Shown here piece after piece: positions 1 through 7,513 of a DNA stretch of 64,000 nt. Under the pieces are notes generated by a model. The model saw only the letters and a program-made list of their open reading frames with translations, searched no databases and was not told where the DNA came from. The position numbers and the translations under genes are program-made. Within the stretch, counting starts at the first letter, position 1, and every line of letters begins with the position of its first letter. Source of the stretch: Pollutimonas bauzanensis (GTDB lineage: Bacteria > Pseudomonadota > Gammaproteobacteria > Burkholderiales > Burkholderiaceae_B); the NCBI RefSeq assembly GCF_900129885.1, contig NZ_FQXE01000002.1, positions 186,001 through 250,000 on the forward strand, in the 5' to 3' direction.

Positions 1-613
1 GATCCGAATAATTACGCCGGTACAGATCCGCCCCCATGGCCTGAATTTGCCGATCGACAAGCGCCTTGAACGGTTTCAAGACCGGCTGGAAATCGCGCTC
101 GGGCTCCAGCACCGTCAACGCACGAACGATGGCTTCAATGGTGGATACCGCCGCGGGTTCGCGAGCCCTGCGCACCCGATATTCAGATGGCTCGCCGATA
201 GGCAGGCTCAGGCGCGGCAGAGCGCCCAATACAGGATTCGCATGCATGATCTTGCGCGCCTTGCGCCATGTTCCGTCGGGCACGATCAACAGCGATGACT
301 CGCCCGCCCGGGAAGCAAGCAGCGGCTGCGACAGGGCCGCGTTCTTTGTCGGAAACAACAGGAACACGGAGGCTGCCGCTGAAATGATGCCGTTCAATTG
401 CGGAAAGTGCTCGCCCACCAACAACTCGGCATGCGCCAATCCCAACACCGCCAAGCGCGCCGTATTCAACGGGTGTTTTTGCTCGTCGGGATGCTGCAGG
501 ATCAGAATCCGCGTGCGGTTGGGCGCCACGGTTATATGAGCGCACAGGCAATGTGACATAGGCCTTAGACAGCGAGCGCAACGGGGCCGGGATAAAGATT
601 TCTGTTCTGACAT
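1..613 (-). CDS. DTW-domain tRNA-uridine aminocarboxypropyltransferase (3' end outside window)
   Basis: The minus-strand frame is open from an ATG at 613 to the window edge, so at least 204 residues are present and the C-terminus is missing. Near the N-terminus it has the Cys-rich signature CARCLRP...CLCAHI (residues about 12-27), then ILILQHPDEQKHPLNTA, and later the family's D-x-T-W motif as PDGTWRKA. These are the marks of the DTW family, which transfers an aminocarboxypropyl group from SAM to tRNA uridine (acp3U). The upstream ATG is chosen because it keeps the first two cysteines. Assignment to the family is firm; which tRNA position it modifies cannot be told. Confidence 0.85.
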   Translation of the reverse strand, partial: MSEQKSLSRPRCARCLRPMSHCLCAHITVAPNRTRILILQHPDEQKHPLNTARLAVLGLAHAELLVGEHFPQLNGIISAAASVFLLFPTKNAALSQPLLASRAGESSLLIVPDGTWRKARKIMHANPVLGALPRLSLPIGEPSEYRVRRAREPAAVSTIEAIVRALTVLEPERDFQPVLKPFKALVDRQIQAMGADLYRRNYSD

Positions 614-635
614 GGCTTGGATGATACTGCCTGGC

Positions 636-663
636 TTGACTTTATACCGGGTGCTTTTATACT
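636..663 (+). promoter_or_regulatory. Sigma70-like promoter ahead of the Mn riboswitch
   Basis: TTGACT (636-641) and TATACT (658-663) are separated by 16 bases and are followed within about 10 bases by the riboswitch. This is the best promoter match in the interval and would transcribe the leader of the TerC-like gene. Confidence 0.6.
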
Positions 664-670
664 AGCGCCT

Positions 671-800
671 ATCAAGGGGAGTAGCTTTCTTCCGACGCAT
701 CGTCATTACGGCAGTCTTGCATTACATCGCAAGCGCCCGGTGCCCGGGCAACATCACATGTTGCAAGCAAGACCTTGCCATCAAGGGCAAGGTGAATCTC
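671..800 (+). ncRNA. yybP-ykoY manganese riboswitch
   Basis: The leader holds the conserved 5' element AAGGGGAGTAGC (near 674-685) and the 3' element CAAGACCTTGCC...GGCAAGGTGA (near 768-795) typical of the yybP-ykoY aptamer. This class binds Mn2+ and usually precedes TerC/YjbE or MntP-type exporters, which is exactly the downstream gene here. Aptamer ends are approximate. Confidence 0.85.
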
Positions 801-813
801 CAGCAATAGCTGT

Positions 814-846
814 GGCCTGTGTCCTGACGGAACAGGCCATTTTTAT
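814..846 (+). terminator. Intrinsic terminator of the riboswitch expression platform
   Basis: GGCCTGT (814-820) pairs perfectly with ACAGGCC (832-838) and is followed by a T-rich run (841-846). It sits just after the aptamer and before the coding start, so Mn2+ binding probably prevents this hairpin and turns the exporter on. The ON logic is inferred from the family. Confidence 0.75.
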
Positions 847-954
847 TGTGTCTTCGCCGCGCCGGCCAAGCTCCGGACGCCATGCGGGCAAGGCTCAAAA
901 ACCGGCCAGATCCGTTTCCCTGTACTAATGTCTTTTCTATCCAGAGGGTAACTG

Positions 955-1662
955 ATGCTTGAATTTTTGCAAACACTAAGCTGGGCGGCGGTCTTTCAGA
1001 TTATTCTGATCGACATATTGCTGGGTGGCGACAATGCGGTAGTGATCGCGCTGGCCTGCCGGAACTTGCCGCGCAAGCAGCGCATGCAAGGCATTTTGTG
1101 GGGCACGGCTGGCGCCATCGGTCTGCGCGTTGCGCTTATCGCCTTTGCCATGACGCTGCTTGCCGTGCCGTTCCTGAAGATCGTAGGCGCTATATTGCTG
1201 CTGTGGGTCGGTATCAAACTGTTGATCCCGGACGACGACGCGCACGGCAATATCAGCGGCGGCGCTTCAGTGTTCGCCGCTGTAAAAACCATCATCGTGG
1301 CTGACTTTGTCATGAGCCTGGACAACGTCATCGCCATTGCCGGCGCGGCTCAGTCGGCGGACCCGGAGCATCAGATGGGCCTGGTCATATTCGGCCTGCT
1401 CATCAGCGTGCCCATCATTGTGTGGGGCAGCACCCTGGTGCTGAAGCTGATTGATCGCTTCCCATTGGTCGTCACCTTCGGCGCGGCGCTGCTGGGCTGG
1501 ATTGCGGGGGGCATGCTCATTACCGACATCTACATCGTCGAGCAGTTCGGTCAGCCCTCCGGCGGCATGAAGCTCGCTGCGGAAGTGATCGGAGCCTTGC
1601 TGATCGTGGCCGCCGGCCGCTGGTTCGCGCAACGCAAGCGCGCTACGATGGCCGAGGCATAA
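955..1662 (+). CDS. TerC/YjbE-family membrane protein, probable Mn2+ exporter
   Basis: A 235-residue integral inner-membrane protein with about seven hydrophobic segments. It contains the two acidic TerC motifs, LLGGDNAVVIA (about residues 22-32) and DFVMSLDNVIAIAG (about 117-130), whose Asp/Asn pairs bind the metal in the family. The riboswitch-linked YjbE branch is implicated in Mn2+ efflux. The ATG follows GAGGGTAACTG, a usable ribosome site. Control by the manganese riboswitch directly upstream supports the substrate. Substrate specificity is inferred from the leader and family, not from the protein alone. Confidence 0.9.
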   Translation: MLEFLQTLSWAAVFQIILIDILLGGDNAVVIALACRNLPRKQRMQGILWGTAGAIGLRVALIAFAMTLLAVPFLKIVGAILLLWVGIKLLIPDDDAHGNISGGASVFAAVKTIIVADFVMSLDNVIAIAGAAQSADPEHQMGLVIFGLLISVPIIVWGSTLVLKLIDRFPLVVTFGAALLGWIAGGMLITDIYIVEQFGQPSGGMKLAAEVIGALLIVAAGRWFAQRKRATMAEA

Positions 1663-1701
1663 CGGCAGCGTTGCAACGGCGGCAGGCGGGCGCGCAGCCC
1701 C

Positions 1702-1845
1702 TTGCCGCCCGATGAGGCGGCCTACGATCGCGCCCTGACCTTGATTGATGCGATTCTGGACGAAACCCGCGGCGCGCCCGCGCGGGAGGATGCCATTCAT
1801 CCGCTGACTGATCTGTTGCCATGCTTTACCGAGTTCCCGGCGTAG
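1702..1845 (+). pseudogene. Possible HigA-type antitoxin remnant
   Basis: A 47-codon open stretch reads DEAAYDRALTLIDAILDE...HPLTDLLPCFTEF, resembling the N-terminal half of HigA-like antitoxins that lie next to a DNA-binding domain. There is no proper start codon, no HTH and no adjacent toxin, so it looks like a decayed scrap rather than a working gene. Confidence 0.3.
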
Positions 1846-1872
1846 CATAGGTGGCCCCCCCTTTCCTTTTTC

Positions 1873-1910
1873 TATATGGAGAGTATACTGACCATATACA
1901 TATCATATAC
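1873..1910 (+). promoter_or_regulatory. Four TATAC-type iterons at 11-bp spacing (likely operator)
   Basis: TATAT at 1873 and TATAC at 1884, 1895 and 1906 recur exactly every 11 bases, one helical turn, directly before the ribosome site of the ParD-like gene. Such phased repeats are typical of operators bound cooperatively by ribbon-helix-helix antitoxins. The binding protein is inferred to be the ParD-like product. Confidence 0.5.
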
Positions 1911-1920
1911 GGAGAAACTG

Positions 1921-2133
1921 ATGGGTATCGTAAACATCGATGATGATTTGCACGAGCAGGTGCGCAGAGCCATTAAAGTATCGTGCCGTTCAATCAATGC
2001 GCAGGCCGGCTATTGGATCAAGATCGGCATGCTGTGCGAGACCAATCCAACGCTCAGTTTCAATGAAATCATGAAGCTTGAACTTAGTTCCGCGGGTGTT
2101 TCCGCTCAGCCAGTGGCTATGAGTGAGGCATGA
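1921..2133 (+). CDS. ParD-like ribbon-helix-helix protein
   Basis: A 70-residue protein beginning MGIVNIDDDLHEQVRRA and continuing SINAQAGYWIKIGMLCETNPTL. This resembles the ParD-like antitoxin family: a short beta strand, then two helices. The ATG at 1921 is preferred over one at 1876 because it follows ACGGAGAAACTG and starts at the conserved strand. It overlaps the next gene by four bases (ATGA), so the two are translationally coupled. No ParE-type toxin is adjacent; the partner is a methionine-aminopeptidase-like enzyme. It probably represses its own promoter through the iterons just upstream. Confidence 0.75.
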   Translation: MGIVNIDDDLHEQVRRAIKVSCRSINAQAGYWIKIGMLCETNPTLSFNEIMKLELSSAGVSAQPVAMSEA

Positions 2134-2918
2134 TCAAGCAAGCGCAGGAGCTCGCGTTGCTCGCCGAATCCGGCCGGCTGCTGGCGTCCGCATTCGGGCT
2201 ATTGGATAAAATCTCACTCGCCGGCATGTCGACACTCCAGATCAATGAAATGATCGAGGAATTCATCATCCACGATCTCCAGTCACGACCAGCAAGCAAA
2301 GGCCAGTATGGCTACGCGTTTTCCTTGAATTCTTCAGTGAATGATGTGGTCTGCCATGGCGTTCCATCGCAATCCAAAGTCCTGCGGAATGGCGACATCG
2401 TTAATTTCGACATCACGCTCGAAAAGAACGGCTATATCGCAGACTCCAGCAAAACTTATCTCGTTGGCGAAGTAAACCTGGCCGCCAGGAGGCTGGTCCA
2501 GACCACCTACGAAGCCATGTGGAAGGGCATACTGGCGGTTCGCCCGGGGGCGCGGCTCGGGGACGTTGGCTATGCGATCGAACGCCATGCCAAGCGAAAT
2601 GGCTATTCCGTGGTGCGTGAATATACTGGACACGGTATCGGCCGGGAGATGCACGAGGAACCACAGGTTCTGCACTATGGAAAGCCTAGAACTGGCCTCG
2701 CGCTTCGTGAGGGCATGGTTTTCACGATCGAGCCTATGCTCAATCAAGGCGGGCGCAGCGTAAGAACTGAGGCCGATGGTTGGACTGTTGTGACGAGAGA
2801 CGGGTCCCTTTCCGCACAGTTCGAGCACACCGTTGCGGTTACAGCTTCCGGCGTATCCGTATTGACCTTACGTCCCGACGAATCAGGCATGATCAGCAAG
2901 ATGAAGGCGCCAACATAG
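2130..2918 (+). CDS. Type I methionyl aminopeptidase-like protein paired with ParD-like gene
   Basis: A 262-residue cytoplasmic metallopeptidase of the MetAP type I fold. All metal and catalytic residues of the family are present: His76 (CHG), Asp94 and Asp105 (FDIT...ADSS), His168 (GHGIG), His175 (MHEEP), Glu201 (TIEPM) and Glu232 (FEHT). It should therefore remove N-terminal Met from proteins. Its place in a two-gene unit with a ParD-like regulator, rather than beside ribosomal genes, marks it as an accessory paralogue and not the housekeeping enzyme. Whether it acts as a toxin, an antitoxin-maturing enzyme or neither is unknown. Confidence 0.85.
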   Translation: MIKQAQELALLAESGRLLASAFGLLDKISLAGMSTLQINEMIEEFIIHDLQSRPASKGQYGYAFSLNSSVNDVVCHGVPSQSKVLRNGDIVNFDITLEKNGYIADSSKTYLVGEVNLAARRLVQTTYEAMWKGILAVRPGARLGDVGYAIERHAKRNGYSVVREYTGHGIGREMHEEPQVLHYGKPRTGLALREGMVFTIEPMLNQGGRSVRTEADGWTVVTRDGSLSAQFEHTVAVTASGVSVLTLRPDESGMISKMKAPT

Positions 2919-3033
2919 AGTCAGCATCCATACCAATCAAGTAATCGATGCGTCGTCGCGCGGCAGGTCAGAGCGTGCCGTTGACAAAAGCGGCCATGGC
3001 AGCATAAAACGCGCCAAACGCAGTACGGCGGGA

Positions 3034-4017
3034 TCAGTGCGACGAGACAAAAGTTGCATCGGGGAATACCGCCGGGATGGCGAAGCTTTCGCGCATGCGG
3101 TTCGCCTCCGCCGCCGGCGTCAAACCAAACAGACGCTTGAATTCCCTGCTGAATTGTGACGGGCTCGTGTAACCCACGGCGTGACTCGCCGCCTCCGCAG
3201 TCAGGTCCTGGCGCACCATCAACAGGCGCGCCTGGTGCAGACGCGTCGACTTCACGTACTGCATCGGCGACACGTGCGTAACCGCTTTGAAGTGGCTGTG
3301 GAAGCTTGGAACGCTCATGCCTGCTTCTTCGGCCAGTTGCGCTACATCCAGGTGCTGCGTGTAGCCGGCATGGATGAGGCGTATTGATTTCCCTATCCGG
3401 CCGAACTGTCCTCGCATCGCCAAAGCTTGCCTCATCGAGCTTCCCTGGGCTCCGGAGAGTACACGGAAATACAGTTCGCGCAGCAGCCCTGGGCCCAGCA
3501 CAGCGGCTTCAAGCGGTCGATGCATCGCCTCGAGGAAGCGCAATACGGATGCCTGCATCGCATCATCCATCGGCGTGGACATCATGCTCTGAGGCGCCTG
3601 CATGTGCTCCGCCATGCCTACGCGGTCGATCTGCTCCGCCAGTTCGGCGGCTATCGTGAAATCAAGGTGCAGATACAGTGCCAGCAGCGGACACTCTGGC
3701 GTTGCGTCGGTTTCCATGCTGAACGGCACGGGCACGGACACGGCGAGATAGTGACGCTCGTCGTAAAGATAGAGCTGATCGCCGAAGTAGCCTCGCTTGC
3801 GGCCCTGGCATACGATCACGACGCCGGGATCGTACAGAACCGGCGTGCGCGACAGCGCCCGGTTCGAACGCAGGATGCGAACGCCCGGCAGTGCTGTCAG
3901 GTTGTAGCCCTCCTCGGGAGCCAATGCGCGCAGCAGCGCAGCCATGCGTTGCTGGCTGCGAGATGGCAGATCCCGATCCCGAATGGAGGCGCACCCGGTG
4001 ATCATAGTTTTATGCAA
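3034..4017 (-). CDS. AraC-family transcriptional regulator
   Basis: A 327-residue regulator with an N-terminal cupin-like AraC_N domain (about 35-190, with ...VVIVCQGRKRGYFGD) and two C-terminal helix-turn-helix motifs (about 215-310: DVAQLAEEAGMSVPSFHSHF and EAASHAVGYTSPSQFSREFK). It is transcribed away from the SDR gene at 4100 with about 80 bases between, an arrangement in which such regulators usually control the neighbour. The AraC_N type is commonly paired with alcohol or aldehyde-handling SDRs; the inducer is not predictable. Confidence 0.88.
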   Translation of the reverse strand: MHKTMITGCASIRDRDLPSRSQQRMAALLRALAPEEGYNLTALPGVRILRSNRALSRTPVLYDPGVVIVCQGRKRGYFGDQLYLYDERHYLAVSVPVPFSMETDATPECPLLALYLHLDFTIAAELAEQIDRVGMAEHMQAPQSMMSTPMDDAMQASVLRFLEAMHRPLEAAVLGPGLLRELYFRVLSGAQGSSMRQALAMRGQFGRIGKSIRLIHAGYTQHLDVAQLAEEAGMSVPSFHSHFKAVTHVSPMQYVKSTRLHQARLLMVRQDLTAEAASHAVGYTSPSQFSREFKRLFGLTPAAEANRMRESFAIPAVFPDATFVSSH

Positions 4018-4099
4018 GAAAATCAGCGAAATATGGCTTATCCAGCCTGGATTATAAGATTAGTATGCACTCCAGTATCAAGATATGGGAGAAACTTCA

Positions 4100-4933
4100 A
4101 TGGCATCCGGAAAAACCCTGCTCATTACTGGCGTCAGCAGCGGCTTGGGCCGCGCACTCGCGCAAGAAGCGCTGGCGGCAGGTCACAAAGTCGTAGGCAC
4201 TGTGAGGAGCGCTCGGGCAAAGCATGATTTCGAGTCCTTGTCTGCGGATAGTGCCTTTGGTCGCGCGCTTGACGTCACCGACTTCGACGCCATCGACCGC
4301 GTGGTGGCGGAAATCGAGGCGAGTGTGGGCCCCATCGATGTCCTGGTCAATAATGCCGGCTACGGGCACGAGGGCATCATGGAAGAATCCCCTTTGCCGG
4401 AAATGCGCCGACAGTTCGATGTGAATGTATTTGGCGCGGTCGCCATGATGAAGGCCGTCCTGCCCTTCATGCGCGCGCGCCGACGTGGCCACATCCTGAA
4501 TATCACGTCGATGGGCGCTTATATCACCATGCCCGGTATCGCTTATTACTGCGGGAGTAAATTCGCGCTGGAAGGCATTTCAGAGGCGCTAGGCAAGGAG
4601 GTCGGCCGCTTCGGCATCGCCGTGACTGCCGTGGCCCCGGGCTCGTTCCGCACCGACTGGGCGGGCCGCTCGATGAAGCGCACGCCCCGCTCGATTTCAG
4701 ATTATGACGATATCTTCGACCCTATTCGCAAAGCCCGCGAGGAGAAAAGCGGCAAGCAATTGGGAGACCCCCGCAAAGCGGCGCGCGCGATGCTCGCCGC
4801 CATTGCTTCGGATCGCCCGCCCGCGCATCTTCTGCTCGGTAGCGATGCGCTCCGGCTCGTGCGGGAAAAATTGTCGGCGCTGGAGAGCGAAATCGGAGCG
4901 TGGGAGGCTGTCACGGTCTCGACGGACGACTGA
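4100..4933 (+). CDS. Short-chain dehydrogenase/reductase
   Basis: A 277-residue classical SDR: nucleotide motif TGVSSGLGRA near residue 9, NNAG near 86, catalytic Ser about 136 and YYCGSK (Tyr-x-x-x-Lys) about 150. The start at 4100 is chosen because GGGAGAAA lies six bases upstream; an in-frame ATG at 4085 overlaps that ribosome site. The AraC gene diverges immediately upstream and probably regulates it. Related proteins are annotated only as oxidoreductases, so the substrate is unknown. Confidence 0.85.
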   Translation: MASGKTLLITGVSSGLGRALAQEALAAGHKVVGTVRSARAKHDFESLSADSAFGRALDVTDFDAIDRVVAEIEASVGPIDVLVNNAGYGHEGIMEESPLPEMRRQFDVNVFGAVAMMKAVLPFMRARRRGHILNITSMGAYITMPGIAYYCGSKFALEGISEALGKEVGRFGIAVTAVAPGSFRTDWAGRSMKRTPRSISDYDDIFDPIRKAREEKSGKQLGDPRKAARAMLAAIASDRPPAHLLLGSDALRLVREKLSALESEIGAWEAVTVSTDD

Positions 4934-4948
4934 AGGGGATCAGCGCTG

Positions 4949-5251
4949 TCATGACCAGGCGGCCAGCGCAGCGCGGGCATGCCGGACCAGGCGTAGCAAC
5001 CAGCCCGCCGACGACTCCATGAACATGTCAGCGTTGATCTCAGAGCCGCGCGAACCCATATTGATCCCAAGTTCCTGCTGGTTCAGCCACGCCTCGACAC
5101 CTTCCAGGGCTTCATCGTCGTCAAGCATACTTTCCAACTCCCCGAGGCCCTGCCGGCGGTCTATCGGAACGTTGCACGCTTGCGTCATCGGCCCGCTCGC
5201 TGCGCCGGGATTGGAGAGGACGGTGGACTCGGGATTGGTGTTGGTGTGCAT
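4949..5251 (-). CDS. Hypothetical protein, downstream of SnoaL-like gene
   Basis: A 100-residue acidic, soluble protein (ELESMLDDDEALEGVEAWLNQQ in its middle) with no signal peptide or recognised domain. It is called a gene because TAGGAGCACATACAT precedes the ATG and it follows the SnoaL-like gene by 39 bases on the same strand, so the two likely share a transcript. I do not recognise it. The N-terminal 25 residues look disordered. Confidence 0.55.
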   Translation of the reverse strand: MHTNTNPESTVLSNPGAASGPMTQACNVPIDRRQGLGELESMLDDDEALEGVEAWLNQQELGINMGSRGSEINADMFMESSAGWLLRLVRHARAALAAWS

Positions 5252-5290
5252 ATGTATGTGCTCCTAAAGTGTTCGTTGCAATTCTTCAAG

Positions 5291-5824
5291 CTAGGGAAAA
5301 TGCAGCTCGTTCAATCCCTTGCGTAGCAGTTCCTGGTGGATGTTCGATCCATCGGCAGGCAGAAGCGTCCGTTTTTTAATGATCCACCGGCTATCGCACC
5401 GTTCGAGTTCCCAGCGATTCACAACGGCGCGATGGATCCGATATCCCGTCGATACGCCATGGTTGGGCAAATCGCGGGGTTCGCCCTCATGGTCGACGTG
5501 AACAATCATGAGGTAGGAAGTTACGACGGCGACATCGCCCCGCAAGTCGACAAGAGGCAGGCCGGCGAAGTGAGCCAACCCGCCGCGGATAGCTTCATCA
5601 TGCTCGGGCCGCTGTATGAACGCCGCGATCTCCGCCGCGCCTTTGGCGCCGTCCAACGCCGGACCACGATCGAACACGCCGTCCTCACGATAGACCGACA
5701 TCGTGTATCCGGCAGCGCCAGTATCAGCGCTTGGCGGATGTGATGCGATAAGCTCGTAAATGGCGAGCTTGTCCTCGACAATGCGCAGCCTATGCGCTAG
5801 TTCGGGCAGGTCAGGGGAGCTCAT
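5291..5824 (-). CDS. SnoaL-like / NTF2-like family protein
   Basis: A 177-residue protein with the SnoaL-like fold order: N-terminal helix LAHRLRIVEDKLAIYELIA, a middle helical region around AAEIAAFIQRPEHDEAI, and C-terminal beta strands ending in CDSRWIIKKRTLL. Members include steroid isomerase-like and ring-dioxygenase beta-like enzymes. It is the first gene of a two-gene minus-strand unit with the small hypothetical protein. No substrate can be assigned. Confidence 0.75.
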   Translation of the reverse strand: MSSPDLPELAHRLRIVEDKLAIYELIASHPPSADTGAAGYTMSVYREDGVFDRGPALDGAKGAAEIAAFIQRPEHDEAIRGGLAHFAGLPLVDLRGDVAVVTSYLMIVHVDHEGEPRDLPNHGVSTGYRIHRAVVNRWELERCDSRWIIKKRTLLPADGSNIHQELLRKGLNELHFP

Positions 5825-5870
5825 ATTTCACCTCTCTTCATGTTCATTAAGTTGAGACTGACCTGCGGCG

Positions 5871-6015
5871 TCAGATACCCGCATACCACTCATATCCGCG
5901 ATCTTCCCAATAGCCGCCTCGGCCACCCCATAAGGTGTCGAATGCGGAGACGACTTCCAGCCGCATCAAATACTTGGCGTGCTTGTACCCAGTCAGTTGG
6001 TGTGGAGCCGTGCTA
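5871..6015 (-). pseudogene. C-terminal scrap of a molybdopterin-dependent oxidoreductase
   Basis: Immediately after the stop of the membrane-protein gene the minus strand reads PHQLTGYKHAKYLMRLEV... then GGYWEDRGYEWYAGI and a stop. That ending is characteristic of sulfite-oxidase/YedY-like molybdoenzymes. Only about 47 codons remain, without the Mo-cofactor domain. The full gene appears to have been lost by deletion, leaving its tail next to a gene for a membrane protein. Confidence 0.55.
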
Positions 6016-6516
6016 AACAGGTCGCGCGCTCCTGCGTTGCGAACGGATCCGCCAGAACTGCAATGCGGATCCCAGCACAAAGATGCCCAGCCACGCCGCC
6101 AGCGTGCCGCGCACGATGTCGGATTCAGGGCCATCCGCAAGGGGATGGGCAACAGGCAGCCGCGTCAGGGTTTCATTGATCCCGGGGACCAACAGCAGAA
6201 AGAAGCTGAATGTGAACCCGAACTGGGACAGATATGGCCGCGCGCGCCCCAGGACGGATATACGTGAAACCGATAGCGCGCCGGATATCGCTAGCAGCGC
6301 CAGGATGCCCAGAGCATGGCCGGCATTGAAGCCGCCGTTGCTGGACAGCGCGAATGACGTGAACACCGACACCGCCAGTCCGGCCAGGTAGACCTTGCCG
6401 GACTGCGTGCCGCTATCGATCTTGCGGTAGCGGATGAAGCCATAGAGTCCCGCGCCAAGCGGCACCAGGCTTGCGATGGTATGAAAGGCGCCCAGGGCGG
6501 AAATAGGATGAGGCAT
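6013..6516 (-). CDS. Four-helix inner-membrane protein under TetR control
   Basis: A 167-residue polytopic membrane protein with four hydrophobic segments (about residues 8-27, 40-60, 65-85 and 105-150 with a break). No catalytic motif is recognisable. The ATG at 6516 is chosen because AAGGAGTCGTTGTCCT lies just upstream; the longer open frame to 6621 is not needed. A TetR-type motif shared with the tetR gene's own promoter lies 118 bases upstream. It may once have partnered the molybdoenzyme whose tail follows it. Confidence 0.65.
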   Translation of the reverse strand: MPHPISALGAFHTIASLVPLGAGLYGFIRYRKIDSGTQSGKVYLAGLAVSVFTSFALSSNGGFNAGHALGILALLAISGALSVSRISVLGRARPYLSQFGFTFSFFLLLVPGINETLTRLPVAHPLADGPESDIVRGTLAAWLGIFVLGSALQFWRIRSQRRSARPV

Positions 6517-6633
6517 AGGACAACGACTCCTTGTGAAAACACTGACTTGCGTCAATGTGATGCCGGCGGTGCCGGCGATATGGATAAGGACATGCGCCTG
6601 CAGGTCCACGATGAAATCCACATTAAACGATCA

Positions 6634-6647
6634 ACTAGTTGGTAGGT
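6634..6647 (+). promoter_or_regulatory. Predicted TetR operator, copy 1
   Basis: ACTAGTTGGTAGGT lies in the promoter region of the membrane-protein gene and matches 7379-7392 in 13 of 14 bases. AACTAGTT at its core is palindromic, as expected for a dimeric TetR site. Confidence 0.55.
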
Positions 6648-6695
6648 AGATGAATCAAAAAAATGGAACGCTTCCCCATTCGCGGGATAAAGCGT

Positions 6696-7283
6696 TCAGG
6701 CGGACGCGCTCAGCTGGCTGATAGCCGCCCGCGAGATGGTCTCGAAGACCTCCGGTTTATCGAAGGCCCGCGCGGTCAGCATCGCGCCATGAATTGTGGA
6801 CATAAAGGTTTGTGCCTCGATGAAAGCACTGTCGCGCAAATTGAATTGCCCCTTTGTCGCACCTTCTTCCAGGACTGTTGCGAGCCAGGCCGTCAAGTCC
6901 TCGAAGTAGCCGTGCACCTCCTGCGCGATCTCTTTCGGGATTATGGGCAATTCGGCAGCCAGCATCGCGCAGATGCAGATGGACATCGTACGTTCGCGTA
7001 TACACATCGACCAATAGCCGGTGTAGGCCTCGAGGCGTGCCAGGGGATCATCGAGTTGCCGGTCGAGGGCGGCCATGCCTTCCCGGGCCTGCTCGCGGTG
7101 TCGCGCGACCACGGTCTGAACCAGCTCTGCCTTGCTCGGAAAATGATGATGAATGCTCGCCTTGCCAATATGCACGCGATCGGACACATCGGCATAGCTG
7201 AACCCGTTATAACCGCCAGCGGCGAGCAATAGTTTGGTTTGCTCAGCAATTTCAACTGCTCTGGGAGACAGTTCCACGCTCAT
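6696..7283 (-). CDS. TetR/AcrR-family repressor
   Basis: A 195-residue regulator. The N-terminal helix-turn-helix spans about residues 25-50 (GYNGFSYADVSDRVHIGKASIHHHFPSKAEL), followed by an all-helical ligand-binding and dimerisation domain. It is the first of a minus-strand pair with the membrane-protein gene; a shared 14-bp motif upstream of each gene suggests it represses both. The effector is unknown. Confidence 0.88.
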   Translation of the reverse strand: MSVELSPRAVEIAEQTKLLLAAGGYNGFSYADVSDRVHIGKASIHHHFPSKAELVQTVVARHREQAREGMAALDRQLDDPLARLEAYTGYWSMCIRERTMSICICAMLAAELPIIPKEIAQEVHGYFEDLTAWLATVLEEGATKGQFNLRDSAFIEAQTFMSTIHGAMLTARAFDKPEVFETISRAAISQLSASA

Positions 7284-7378
7284 AGGAAAAATTCACTCGG
7301 ATTGTTGAATACGCATGCAAAACGACATTCGCCCAATATGCCGGGCGCTGTCCATTGCGTGCACGATGTTGCCAATCT

Positions 7379-7392
7379 ACTAGTTGGTTGGT
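7379..7392 (+). promoter_or_regulatory. Predicted TetR operator, copy 2 (autoregulatory)
   Basis: ACTAGTTGGTTGGT lies 96 bases before the tetR start and repeats the 6634-6647 motif in the same orientation relative to the gene. The 230-base gap 7284-7513 otherwise shows nothing coding. Confidence 0.55.
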
Positions 7393-7513
7393 TGACTGTC
7401 AAGCCCTTCAGCAGCATTTTTCGAATTCCATCCAACATGAATTGGCCGCGGGCCGCGGCCCGATATGTACGTATCGCCGGGCGCCAGCACGCAATGAAAT
7501 GCCTGCGGTGCGC

